64,000 nucleotides of DNA from Spizellomyces punctatus DAOM BR117 (taxonomy: Eukaryota; Chytridiomycota; Chytridiomycetes; Spizellomycetales; Spizellomycetaceae): NCBI RefSeq assembly GCF_000182565.1, contig NW_015971543.1:62001-126000 (forward strand). The letters run 5' to 3'. Of the stretch, positions 1-11,041 are shown piece after piece. The position numbers were made by a program, and so were the translations under genes. Below the pieces are notes generated by a model. That model was not told where the DNA came from and did no database searches. It worked only from the letters and a program-made list of their open reading frames with translations. Position 1 is the stretch's first letter. Each line of letters opens with the position of its first letter.

Positions 1-2
1 CG

Positions 3-2537
3 GAAATATATCTTCGAACTTTGGCCACATCAGTGGCCGCCGAGAACAATGCCTTGTTTGTATCTGTCACCAATGACGATCTATTTGAACGATTGTCTGG
101 GCATAAGGTTGTCACTGGGCCACCGTTAAAGACAGATCAGCATGGAGGGATGTATGGAGGTGGAGGGGGGCAGCGGCCAATGGGTCGGAGAAGAGCTCCG
201 AGCATGCTCGCAGTCCAGCTGGTGCCAACGTTGGGTGGTGGAGGTAATATATCTGCACAACCGCAGGAAGACGATGCGGATTTGAATGAAGATGTGCCGT
301 CTGTACCCTATCGTAAGTGTTGATCTTTTTTGAAGCTTATGAGAGTGATGCTGAAATGCGAGGTTTTGAACAGCTTGGTTCAAGGGTTACCAGAACAGTA
401 AGGGCGAACGCCTAGTACTTGCCCGAAACCGAACTGGAGCTACGGAACCCTTGGGAGATGCACAGAAACTTATCGGCGATGCTTTTACGATCTTCTTCGA
501 CAAGATTGCTGCAGAAAGCACTGGCCGACCAGTCATTATTTATTATGAGGATCTCCTCGCGCTACTTACCAGTGAGGAAGGCAAGCTGCCAGATCTGATT
601 GCTTTACTCTCAAAGAGCCTGGAGAAGTGTAGGGACGAGGGAACAAATATCCTGCTGTTGGCACCACATACATCGACATTTCAAAAGACGTCTAATCAAG
701 GAAATCGGATGGGTGGCATAGGGAATCTGATTAAAGCTCTGAACTCGGGTGAGGAAGATGGCCCACCTGATGAAGAGCCTGGGGGTCCTGGCGGTTTCAA
801 CATTTTGGGTGGCCAACGGCGGCGACCCAAGGGGCTGTCGTACGATACGCCGCTTGATAAGTATCTTGGGGTGACTGCGGTCAATGTATTCCCGCCTCCG
901 GGAGGCGAGCTAAAGAGGCTACAGAATCAGCTGGAAGATGATCTGCGGATACTGTATTGGAATGCCAACAAACGGGAACTTGCTCTTGCGGCGGGAGCAG
1001 CGGATGTTCAGCTCCCTCTGGCAGATGAGCGTCTATCCAAATTGATCACAGCACCTCCGCGACCCTCCAATGCCTCACTTGCGCTGCTTAGCGACCGTCT
1101 CCTTTCCCCCCTCGAAGTCGAAACATTAGTGTTTTTGAGCATTGACGCCTACCGCCAACGAAAACCTGATGGACGACGAAAATCAAAAAACAATGCCGTC
1201 TTGAGCGTCACCCCAGACGATTTCATTAATGCATGCAGCATTGGCTCTTTGGAACGAAACACGCTTGAGGATATGAAGAATGGGACTGCATATGCGGGTG
1301 TGTTCAAGAACCCTGGTGACAGAACGCGACTTTCGCAGCGTGAAGAGCAGTTGTTGGGCCAGTGTTTGGTGAAACCAGATCCGGCTGTGGCGTCTTTCCA
1401 AGGAGTGGGAGGTTTGAAGAAGACCAAACAGACGATTCAAGAGCTGATAAGACTACCATTACAACGACCTGAACTATTTGAAACGGGTATTCTACGGTGG
1501 GTTCTAAATCACGATTTTTAGCAACTGATGTAAAAATATTTATAGTTGGAGTTGGTCCATAGGCAAAGCACGACGGGTATATTATTGTTTGGTCCACCAG
1601 GAACTGGAAAGACATTACTAGCGCGTGCTGTGGCCGCAGAGTCTGGAGCGAATTTTCTCAACGTTCAAATGAGTGACATTCAGAGCATGTGGGTTGGCGA
1701 GAATGAAAAGGTGCGTCTAGTCGGGGTTCAAATTTGCTTTGGAATATCCAGAAAATACTTACATGTGACGGATACATACAAATAGAACGTAAAGTCTCTC
1801 TTTACCTTGGCTCGGAAGCTCAGGCCCTGCGTTATTTTTGTGGATGAGATTGACGCCCTACTACGTGCCCGACAAAGACATCAAGCCCATCATGTCACCA
1901 ATACCATCAACGAATTTATGCAAGAATGGGATGGGTTGCAAAGTGACTCCAATGGCGTGATCGTAGTCGGTGCAACAAACCGACCGTTTGATTTGGACGA
2001 AGCGGTGCTTCGACGACTTCCTCGTCGGATTTTGGTTGATATGCCCGATTATGAGGCTCGATGTGAGATTCTAGGGATTAAGTTAAAGGACGATCCTTTG
2101 GGAGAAAATACACCAGCGGAACGAAAGAGAATTATAGAGGAAGTCGCCTCCTTGACGAATGGGTGGAGTGGTAGCGATTTACGCAACTTTTGCATAGCCG
2201 CTGGTACGTTTACCGTCTCTCTATTTTCGTGCTCTCCAACATTCTAACCCTCCAAAACCTTTCAGCATACGCATCTCTTCGACCGCACGTCGAATCCGGT
2301 GCAGATCTCACAGTACGACCGTCAATTACTCTTGAGGACTTTAAGACTGTCCTCGAATCGGGAGATGTAAGACCATCTCTGAGCGATAGAGCCGAATTGA
2401 GCAAGCAGTTAAAGGATTGGGACAAGGTATATGGAACCGGCAGCGGAGGGTACGGGCGCGGGGGAAGCGAGTGGGGATTTGATTTGGTGCTTCAGCAGCC
2501 CAGTCGGACATCTAGTGATAGCCAACAGCTGGAATAG
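3..2537 (+). CDS. AAA+ ATPase, Msp1/meiotic-clade type, 3' part (5' end outside window)
   Basis: The reading frame is open at the left edge, so the start lies upstream. Exons that keep frame are 3-312, 374-1496, 1563-1710, 1786-2203 and 2266-2537, giving 756 visible residues. The C-terminal half is a complete AAA module: a GVGGL lead-in near base 1400, Walker A GPPGTGKT near 1590, Walker [11 protein letters not shown] near 1830, sensor-1 [12 protein letters not shown] and an RRLPRR arginine-finger region near 2010. The earlier part (around base 520-660) contains [11 protein letters not shown] and NILLLAPH, which resemble a decayed second AAA core without a P-loop. Fungal proteins of this build are usually annotated as mitochondrial or Msp1-like AAA proteins that extract or remodel membrane proteins; substrate and location here are inferred. 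The acceptor chosen at 1562 joins GILR directly to QSTTG, which fits the family; an acceptor at 1545 would insert extra residues. No close operon-like partner. Confidence 0.88.
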
Positions 2538-3357
2538 GCATGTATATTGTCGGTTAGTCTAGCCTGTATATCATTGGAGGAGGGGGCTGATGACTTGGAT
2601 TTTACACCACTTATAGATGCAGCTTATAGTTGATTTCCCTTCCAACAAGCCTCATATCTTCGGAACGTGCTAAGCCACGTGAGTTACTAAGCAGCACACA
2701 TCGGGAGGGTTGTAGCCCTAACAGCTCGTTGCTTTACCAGACCTTTGGAGATGCGAGGTTTTGAAAAGCCCTTCTGCGTTTTCGATTCCCGCCCCCCACC
2801 TTTTGTCGCTGCGACCTTGTAGATTCTGACGGCTTGCGACAGCGGTGGAGCATTTGTTTTGCTTTGCTCCTCCTAGATATTTGCTTCATTGAGCTGTTGA
2901 GCAGTCACTCTTTGCGAGTGCAGTCGCCGCGCTTTTGACCAGGTTTGCCAATCGCGTGTCTCTCGAACTCTGGTCGTCGAACGTGTTTGATCTGACTTTT
3001 TTTTTTATAGCACAGTGCTTTTTCGCTATTTGTCAGTTTGCTGAAATTGGTGCTCCCGTTTTGGATTCCAGGTGTGTGTCTGTCTGTGTGTGCGTATGGA
3101 CCTTGAGAGACAGAGATCCCAATGCCGAGACACGTTCAGCTGGGACAAGTAGATAAGGCATCTGGGACTGCGTGCTGGGAAAACGAGAACCACTATTGTC
3201 ATTGAGGATACTCTTACCAATAGACTTGGGACTGTTTGTCTTTTGACAATTGCATTTTTGCTGATCGTGACACTGATCTGCGTCTACCATCTCAGCAGCG
3301 CTTTTGCGACACGTTCCCCTCTCCGCGATTTCATGTTGAGGTGGGACCAGTGGGACC
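2538..3357. other. Intergenic region with promoter/5' UTR of the Rxt3 gene
   Basis: No coding frame with family resemblance is seen. The stretch contains a short T-run at about 2997-3006 and a GT-rich run near 3070-3100. The last few hundred bases before 3358 are probably the 5' untranslated leader of the following gene. No clear TATA element stands out. Confidence 0.4.
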
Positions 3358-6300
3358 ATGGACAGAGGAGACATGGAATCCAAAAAGCGATCCCACTCGC
3401 CTGATGCAGGGAGTGGAGCATCTCATCGATACGGATCAGATTCTTCGCTTTCACTACCATCCTTCTCACCAGCGGCTCCATCTGAAAGATATAATTTACC
3501 ACCACTCTCCAGCCTCACCTCGTTTGCTGCCGGTGGTGGGCCCCCGCCGCCGCCATCTCTTCATGGGCATATGCGGAGATCTGGATCTGAGGCGTCTCCC
3601 CCGCCACCCGTCAACAGTGCCAAGCGCTTGCGACTGGATGACACTGGATCGGTTGGATCTGCTGGAAGTCGGGATCGGTCGCAGTACGGGTCGCCGGCAG
3701 GCGCTGATGACCTAGGCGGTGGTCGCAGGCATTACATGCACTCGATGCCGGAACTTCCTGGTGAGTATTGGGTTTACATCATAATGGGTGCTAGCAGATA
3801 GGATTGTACTGATGAGAAGCTGTATCTAGGTATAGCTTCCATTACCGGACGTCCAGCACAAAACCCACCAGCAATGCCACTGTTTTCACCGGGGGCAATG
3901 CCTCCTTCAGCATCATCCCATGACGTCGATCATAGGTCCATCCTCCCGTCCGCTGGACATAGAGTGGTACCCGAATACACAGGCACTGCTCCGCCCACCC
4001 TTCCGTCCTTGAAATCTTTTAGCGCTGATGCTCTTCCAGAACGGACGCGAGGGTCTCCTGTTCTCAGTAGTCATTACGCGGCATCCGATTCTACACGATA
4101 TGGACCGTCTGGTGCTCCGCATTACTCTTCTTCAGCCTCTGTGCTAACTCCTTCTGGTGGAACTAATGCAATAGTACAGTCATCTCCTGGCCTCCTTTCC
4201 AGTAATAGAATGACATTACCGCCATTCAATGCAAGTTCTCCGGTCAGCAAAGTGCCAAAGCCGCCAGCAACCAATCTCTATAAGAGAGAAGGTAATGCGA
4301 CCACTTCAACCAGTGGTACAGCGTCAACATCAGTGACTAGCAGAGGTTCACCCTATCAGTCGCCCCGGTTGTCCCCTGCGTTGAACCCTACCATTGCAAC
4401 GATACCCCCTCCGGCAGCGTCATTTCTTCAAGCAGCGAATGGCACTGGACCTGCATTTGCCGCCAACCCCTTTGGCGTATCCCAATACGGTCCCAACTAT
4501 TACCCCTCTGCCGTGAAGCGTCTAGATTATGAGCGAAAGGACATACCAAGTGTCCTCTCCCGAGTACCCAACCCACCATCTTCCGCGGGAGAACCATCGA
4601 CTCCCCTAGGAACGTCTTCCAGTGAACTGCATGCTGTCGGAGCACTTTTACATGCTGCTTCTGCCGGTTCACCTACAGACCGCGACACTGGCTCTGGGGA
4701 TGGCGACTTGGACGAATCAGGTGCTGCTGGCAATTCGGAAGATTTGGAATCAGAGGACCTACGCAGTGGTGCTGCACTTCGAAGACGGACCAAGGGGCCC
4801 GATTCAGAAGCGGGCGAGCCGCTTGGGCGTGTCCTCATAATGGGGGTCCGTAAAGCTGATATGGAAAAAGCTAAAGAAGAAGCAAAACGAAAACGTAAAC
4901 CTGGGGATGTTGCTGTTGTGAATGATGAAAGATTAATTAAGTTGCCGAAAAATGTCGAAGAGAGATTTTTAGGTGAGAAGGTATATTGAGCGACTGATGC
5001 GATTATATTGAACTAAAAATAATTCTTTCAGGACATGTTAATTATACTGGTCCCCGCGTGAAAGTTCCCGGGTCTATCCGAGTAGAAGATATTGAACTCT
5101 TCCTGCTACCTCAGTTCACTAGCGAACATCATTACAGTACCATCGAAGTTCGCATTCCAGCGCACTTGCTGACATTTAAGAACAATGTTGCCGTGCGGCG
5201 ATCGGCCGTGTGGGGAACTGATGTATACGCTGATGATTCCGATGTTGTTGGCAGTAAGTTTGTCGCTGCGCAGGTTCAGCCGTGGCATTTCACTCACGGA
5301 GATTATATGCAGTGATTATTCATTCTGGATGGTACAAACCAATTGACTCACCCGTAACAAAGACTGTCCGCGCTCTGGGATTGACGACAGAGCGTCGGGA
5401 ACCTGAAACTCAGATTAAGCAGGAGCCGTTGAGTCCTAACGACGAAGACAAGAATGGCCAACAGGTTAGCACAACAGTCGAAGATAGCGCGACGCAGAGC
5501 AGTGTACCCCCAGAAACAGCCACCGTGCGCGTACTACCCCAACCTCCACCAGAGCCCATCACAGGAAAGGTAGATCCGCGGGACGGACTACCCGACCACG
5601 ATTTACACGTGACTTTGAGGATACTACCAAGATTGGTCAAGTACAGTGGCTCTTCGCGTAACGGAATAGAATCACGGGGATGGGGTGGTTTGCATGATGG
5701 AGAGAGCGTGCGAATCGAGAACGTTGTGTTGGCTGATAAAGGTACTGTGGGTCGTAAGGGACGAAAGACGGGTGCCAAGGGATGGAGCGCGATGGCAAGA
5801 ATCGTCGCTCGTGAACTGATTGCTATGGAACAAGGAGACGACGATGGGGAAGGAGACTGGGGGTGGGGCACAAAAGAGCCTGCAGAAGGTTTCGGAACTG
5901 TCACGTTTGTTTTCTCTGACTTTGATGGAGAAGCCTGGTAAGTTATTGTCTGCGAGGGACTCGCTCAACCGTTTCTCCCCTGGACTCATCAGGTTCTCGT
6001 CCGTTAGTTTGAAATACTCGCCAAAATTATTGATAGACTGGCCACCGTATTTACGAGATCTTTTTTGGGATTCAGAAACATGCCTTCAACGCGCTCGAGA
6101 GAAAGGCAAACATTACGCAGACGGCACAGAGTCGGCGTCTCAGCGAGCGCAGGAAATAGTTCAACGCCGCGTAGAAGTGCAAGAGCGAAAAGCCGAGTTC
6201 ACAGGGGAAGAGCTACGACGTATGCGTGATTGGCCATACTGGCGCATTAGGATGTTAAAGGATACCTTGTTTTTGGAAGATGGGTATGGTAAAAGGTAGG

Positions 6301-6974
6301 TCGTAAATTGTGTATGTCTTGCGTACCGCTAGACGCTCACATTTGAATTCGTCAGATATGAGCTATCCCGTCGCAAAGAAGGTGATTCCCAAGCTGAATT
6401 ATACCAGCTAACAGAATGCAAAGGTGGCCTGGGACGGCCGACTCAGCCTTCACCTCCCGCACCCGCTGTCCATGCGGAAAACCTTGGATGGCAAGATTTG
6501 GAGTGGACGGAAGCGGGTGTGGCTTTTGCTAATGGCGAACGTGTAGCTGTTGCTAGATTCTTCTGGCGACGACAAGACCGTCCTGTGGAGCAAGAGAGAA
6601 AACACTTGACGCCCGTGGAGCGAGACCGCAAGAGGCCGCGGGAAGAGGAATCAGCTAGTGAAGAAGGTATAGATGTGGAGGGACAGGCGACTGCTGAAGC
6701 ACAGCATCAGTCATTGCCAGAACAACCAGTAAAAAGACGACGAACGGAGGAAACGGCGTCTGTCGAATCTGTGACGACGGCACCAACGAGCATGCCTCAA
6801 GATTCCGCAGCCTCCACACCCACCAGCGCGTCCGACAACAGTAAAGTAGTCGCCAACCATGCCGCCCCAGCTGGAGTACAGTCTCCAACGAGTAAAACAA
6901 CCTCCTCTCCGGCCATACCCGCACTCAGTGCTCAGCCGGATGTTCCTTCGACCACCTCCCTCCTACCGGCATAG
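3358..6974 (+). CDS. RXT3: Rxt3 subunit of the Rpd3L histone deacetylase complex
   Basis: Six exons keep frame: 3358-3760, 3830-4972, 5032-5253, 5313-5937, 5993-6295 and 6356-6974, giving 1104 residues. The start is the first in-frame ATG before a Ser/Pro-rich low-complexity N-terminal half (residues 1 to about 510). The Rxt3 domain begins near residue 516 and carries the diagnostic run TIEVRIPAHLL, then AVWGTDVYADDSDVVG and IIHSGWYKP. A second conserved block further on (WFSSVSLKYSPKLLIDWPP and LVQL-like lysine/arginine segments) belongs to the same family. The C-terminal 150 residues are rich in Ser, Thr and Pro with basic nuclear-localisation-like clusters (KRPREEE, KRRR). In yeast Rxt3 is a non-catalytic part of the large Rpd3 corepressor complex; a nuclear gene-repression role is inferred by homology. 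It is much longer than the yeast protein, mainly because of the disordered ends. Confidence 0.9.
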
Positions 6975-7801
6975 TTCCAGTGATTATACCATCAAGCAAA
7001 GTAGATGCTTGGCCGCAATATCTACCTTTGAGGGGAAGCCCAGTCTCACTTCCATGCAAAGCTTGAGTAGAACGCTGTAAATGTTCCAGGGAGTCATAGT
7101 TGCTACTCTTATTCGCATAAAGCTGTCGTTGCGCATTGGGTTGTAAAGTAAATAGAGCGAATTGTGTCCTCATTTCGTTTCCCCATGCCTGGCGCTTTTT
7201 TAAATTGTGAAATCGGTGTGCGAGGGCGCATTTGTGCTTATCCAAATGGTTAACTGGAGTGCCTGGTTCAGCGCGGTATATTGCTCCGCGCACTTGACCG
7301 CCTCTCTTCCCGCTCTAACACTTTTAGAACCCTGATTTTTACCAGCTCAAGCTTATCCTTCTCACGAGCACTTTTTGTCCAAATCATGAAAATCTAAAGT
7401 ACTGAGACAACACTACTCGTCAACCATGATCTATTTTGGACGACACGCTATTAAACTTGGGCTTCCATTCGCAATCCTGTTAAATGCATCAATGCCGACA
7501 AGAACGAATCGCATGACAGATACATGTTGGGGGGGAAAAATATTCCAAATTTGAAAAAACTTCATTAATCCTGAAGCAAATGGTTTGAACCGTTTGATCA
7601 GGGCTGAGCACATTCTTGCTTACACAGCCGCGCGCTTTTCAATCATTAAATACGGCTGTTGGTCTTGTTCAGCAAGCAAAGAAAGTGTACCCAGCCTCTT
7701 GTGGGGGTTTTTTTTGTTCTACTGCGGGGCCAGGGACGACCGTCGTTATAAAGTTGACGTATTCTGACAAAAAGTATCAAAGGGTATAATACTGGTTCAC
7801 A
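6975..7801. other. Intergenic region, no gene recognised
   Basis: Short open frames on both strands overlap each other and lack family resemblance or good codon bias. The 3' end of the Rxt3 transcript and the promoter of the next gene should lie here. A poly-T run occurs near 7712. Confidence 0.4.
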
Positions 7802-8575
7802 ATGTTGACGTTTTTGACTCGACCGCGCAACGGGCCAGCCAGCCATTCAGTTTCCGCTTCCTCAACCTCCATATCCTCAATGCCTTTCCACCCTCGTACG
7901 TCGTCCCTCCCATCAAGCTCACATTCCCTCGTCCCTTTATGGGATCCCGTCTCCAAAGAACAGCGTCTTGTCCTCCGCGACCGAATATGTGCAGTGACGG
8001 AACGTGACGGGAACGTGGTTTTGGCCGTGGATGATATGGATGGCGGTCTCTTGGTCGTTGTTGGCACGAATGCGATAACAGAAGATCAACTTGGTGATGA
8101 AGGGTTTGAAGACCCTCATGGGATACAGAACGAAGGAAAAGAGTTTTATGCTGAACGGGATTGGAGTTTGAACCCTGGACAGCGGGCCTTGACATTGCCG
8201 CCTGGTATGGACTTGGATGAGTTTGTGCAAAATTGGTGTGAGGGATTTTTGGTGTTGGAGGAAACGGATAGCGAGGAAAACAGTGGTTGGAGTATAGCGA
8301 CTTCTCAAACAGCTCCATACCCCCATCCCCCCCGAGTTGCCGTCAATCCGAGTCGAATTCTCGATGTGCATCCGGACATTCAAACACCTCTTCCTGGTTA
8401 TGTTGTCCTGGACTTTGGACAGCAAGCTCCATGGTTACGCACCAGATGTGGAACTCGACGGGCGCGAACAGAGGAGAAGGATGCCAGAGTCAAATTGCGT
8501 GTGAAAGGTGTTTCTTTGGCGGATTTTATGGTGAAGGTTGACCCTCTTGGATGGGAAGAAGTTTCCCTCTCCTGA
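7802..8575 (+). CDS. Uncharacterised single-exon protein, 257 aa
   Basis: An uninterrupted frame starts at ATG 7802 and ends at TGA 8575. I do not recognise the family. The first 50 residues are rich in Ser, Pro and Thr (likely disordered); from about residue 50 the sequence looks folded, with alternating hydrophobic strands (VVLAVDDMDGGLLVVVG), two acidic loops and a C-terminal PLGWEEV segment. A proline-rich stretch near residue 172 (PYPHPPR) is followed by VHPDIQTPLPGYVVLDFG. No signal peptide or membrane helix is evident. Competing frames on the opposite strand (7777-8425) are probably shadows because they lack a coherent start and composition. The gene sits 0.8 kb downstream of Rxt3 and converges with the zinc-finger gene on the minus strand. 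Confidence 0.6.
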   Translation: MLTFLTRPRNGPASHSVSASSTSISSMPFHPRTSSLPSSSHSLVPLWDPVSKEQRLVLRDRICAVTERDGNVVLAVDDMDGGLLVVVGTNAITEDQLGDEGFEDPHGIQNEGKEFYAERDWSLNPGQRALTLPPGMDLDEFVQNWCEGFLVLEETDSEENSGWSIATSQTAPYPHPPRVAVNPSRILDVHPDIQTPLPGYVVLDFGQQAPWLRTRCGTRRARTEEKDARVKLRVKGVSLADFMVKVDPLGWEEVSLS

Positions 8576-9023
8576 TGCGGATACTTTTGGTTCTTTTATG
8601 TACATGATTTGCGAGCTTGTAAATATAATTGTAATATAATCCGAAAACGACACACTAGTCGTTTAAGCCATTGTCAATGGTTCCTTTACTCTGATGTTTC
8701 GATCGTCGTTGGGATCACTGGAACCTCTCCAACTTTCAGCATTTGACTTTGACCCTAAAGTGCGGTCCAGGGAATACGACAAGCCCTGATCCTGTAAATG
8801 GTGAGATGCACAGAGATTTGGAGAAACATTATATATTATCAAGTTCCAAGTACGTGCATTTGCTCATGAAGCAAGTTCTGCACGAGACTGCCCAAAACCG
8901 AGCATCCCCATAAACTATTTACGAAAAGAAAAGCAAAACAACTCCAGCGCCTATTCTCAAATACACATTACAAGCAATATTTCACTCATCGGATATGCCC
9001 AGACTTTCCCCCATTTCCCACAG
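8576..9023. other. Convergent 3' intergenic region
   Basis: Between two converging genes. AT-rich with AATAAA-like stretches near 8630; it should hold both 3' UTRs and polyadenylation sites. Nothing else is seen. Confidence 0.4.
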
Positions 9024-10180
9024 CTACGACTTGCGCTCATCCAATCCGAGCTGACTGTGGCCTCCGTGTTGTGGGTGCTGATGACTCGGATGCCCAGGGT
9101 GTCCATGTGATTGGTGCTGGTGTGTTTGCTGAGGGGCCGTCGAAGAGACATGCGGGCTACCCCCCAGCGAAGTTGACACCTGCGGAAGATGTCCACCTCC
9201 CACATTGGAAACATTATCATACACGTTCTTTACTCCTGGATGTTGGTGCTGTTGAAACGCGTTTTGGGCAGCAGCCGCCATTGCGGCCGCTGCAGCAGCG
9301 GCTGCAGCAGGGTTGCTTGTGATCTGGCTTGGGTCACCGTTTGTTACTGCACCGAGAAACTGCGCACTCGCATTGCGCTGCTCCAATGCAGTGGTGTGCT
9401 TTACCGTCTTCAAGTGAGTTCCGACATTTGAAAGCTGCGGCTGGCGACCTCCGTTTCGAAGCGAAATGGTTACGGGACGCGAGTTGCATACGAGGCACTT
9501 CCATACTCCTTCTGCCCCGCGGCCATCCCTAGAATGCTCAACACCAACCCGATAGTCCACATCCTTTCTTAGCGCTCTCGTTACAGGTGACTCTGCCAAG
9601 TGACGCTCCAATGACGCGAGTAAAGTAGGCAAATCTGGTGGACTCTGCATTAGAGGGCTCCCTTCATCCGTCATTCGGCGACGCTTACGGGGACCCGGAG
9701 ACGCACCCAGTGCAGCCAGAACATTTGCATTGGCGGGATCATTTGGATCGAGCCCATATGGTGGATTGGTTACATACTAACAACGATACGCGTTAAAAGT
9801 GAATACAACCATCAATTCCAAGAAAAATAGCTTACTTGAATAACCAACTTGCGATGACCAGGCTTCAAAGTTCTCTTTGTGTAGTACTCGGCCGAAACGA
9901 GATCATTGTTTGGGTCAGTCAAGTTAACGTTGAGTGTGCGAATGGCGTCGATGGTTTCATAACCCGCATCAAACAAGAGGCTGGTGGCTTCTGAAGGGAT
10001 ATGAGGGTGCAGCTGCTCAATTAACCTCTGACGAGCCTGTTCTGTCTGGACCAATGGTTCCATCAGCGGGGGAGTCGACGGCAGTGCGTTCGCCCCTTGA
10101 GCGTTTTGGGCTAGTTCGTGGTGCTGCTGCTCAGTCATTTGCGAGAGGCTGATGAGAGCTTGGCCGACGCTGCTTTCCAT
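9024..10180 (-). CDS. Zinc-finger protein with poly-Ala/His-rich tail, 365 aa
   Basis: Two exons on the minus strand: 10180-9836 and 9776-9024, joined by a 59-nt intron that leaves the frame intact. Near residue 195 there is a single zinc-binding motif of the C2H2/BED kind: CLVC, a 25-residue spacer, then GTHLKTVKH. Upstream are an N-terminal helix-rich segment (residues 1-115) and a basic PRKRRR cluster near residue 140 that could be a nuclear localisation signal. The C-terminal third has a run of about nine alanines, then Gln/His-rich low complexity (HQHQSHGH), ending in DERKS. The composition suggests a nuclear DNA-binding or transcription-related protein, but the function is not known. 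The ATG at 10180 is preferred over in-frame alternative codons upstream because the sequence just upstream looks like an untranslated leader. Confidence 0.72.
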
Positions 10181-10940
10181 ATGCACAATGGGTAACTGCG
10201 CGCAAACAGTCAGCTTGATACTATACACAGAAAAGGTGGGCTACAAGAAGCCCCAAGATTACCCTTTGTCCGGACGCGTAGGGGCGAGGGCAAACGACCG
10301 CGGGAGTTGGTTGCTGGTTTCTTGAAGGGTGGTTCCGCGAGAAACGAAATGTGGAAGGAAGGAAAGAAACGGTTCGCTTCGCTTCTTTTCTTTCACAAAC
10401 CACTTTCTATATTTGGTTACATTGAATTCCAGTCGCATGATTCGCTAGCGATTTGTGATTCGATCAGCCATTCGATCAGCTCACTTTTTGCAATGCATTC
10501 CATCACTCGTTTCATTATTCCATTTACAGGTTAATGAAGTGTCATTGGATTCTGGTAGGCGATTCTTATCAGAGATCTCTGCGGCGTTCCTCATAGCGCT
10601 TTCTATACCTGCCATTATGTTGTTAGAAAATATTGGACCAGTCGGTTGACTTTTCCAGGTGCTCAGCACTTTGAAGAATCTCTGTTTGTCATCCGCATCG
10701 ACCATTTCGTAGGCGTATTTATAAAATAGAATTTAGGGTTCACGCCTGTAGATCCAAAGCACACCAGCACCGTCACATAGTGTATTGGCAAGAACTAATG
10801 TCACAAACAATACACAAACTGAGTCGATACATTGAGTCATGGAGTGTCATATATGTGGCAAACTGCAGAATATTCCTCTCATAGATGGCCGTCAGATGGC
10901 TGCAAGGGATAGTAATTGCAATCATTCATGGCCGCAGGTA
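10181..10940. other. Intergenic region between zinc-finger gene and Fanzor
   Basis: This holds the promoter of the minus-strand zinc-finger gene and probably the left flank or left end of the Fanzor element. No transposase-like frame is present. An AT-rich TTTATAAAATAG element occurs at about 10718. No terminal inverted repeat could be fixed by eye. Confidence 0.35.
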
Positions 10941-11013
10941 TTGGACCCGTTTTCATGCTGGCCACACATATTGGACCCGTTTTCATGCTGGCCACACATA
11001 TTGGACCCGTTTT
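10941..11013 (+). repeat. 30-bp direct tandem repeat upstream of Fanzor (2.4 copies)
   Basis: The 30-bp unit beginning TTGGACCCGTTTTCATGCTG occurs at 10941-10970 and 10971-11000 without a mismatch, and its first 13 bases recur at 11001-11013. A weaker partial copy precedes it at about 10927. It ends 28 bp before the Fanzor ATG, so it lies in the promoter or 5' UTR, or at the left end of a mobile element. Confidence 0.9.
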
Positions 11014-11041
11014 CTCATGACAACAAACATAAATAGTGGCC

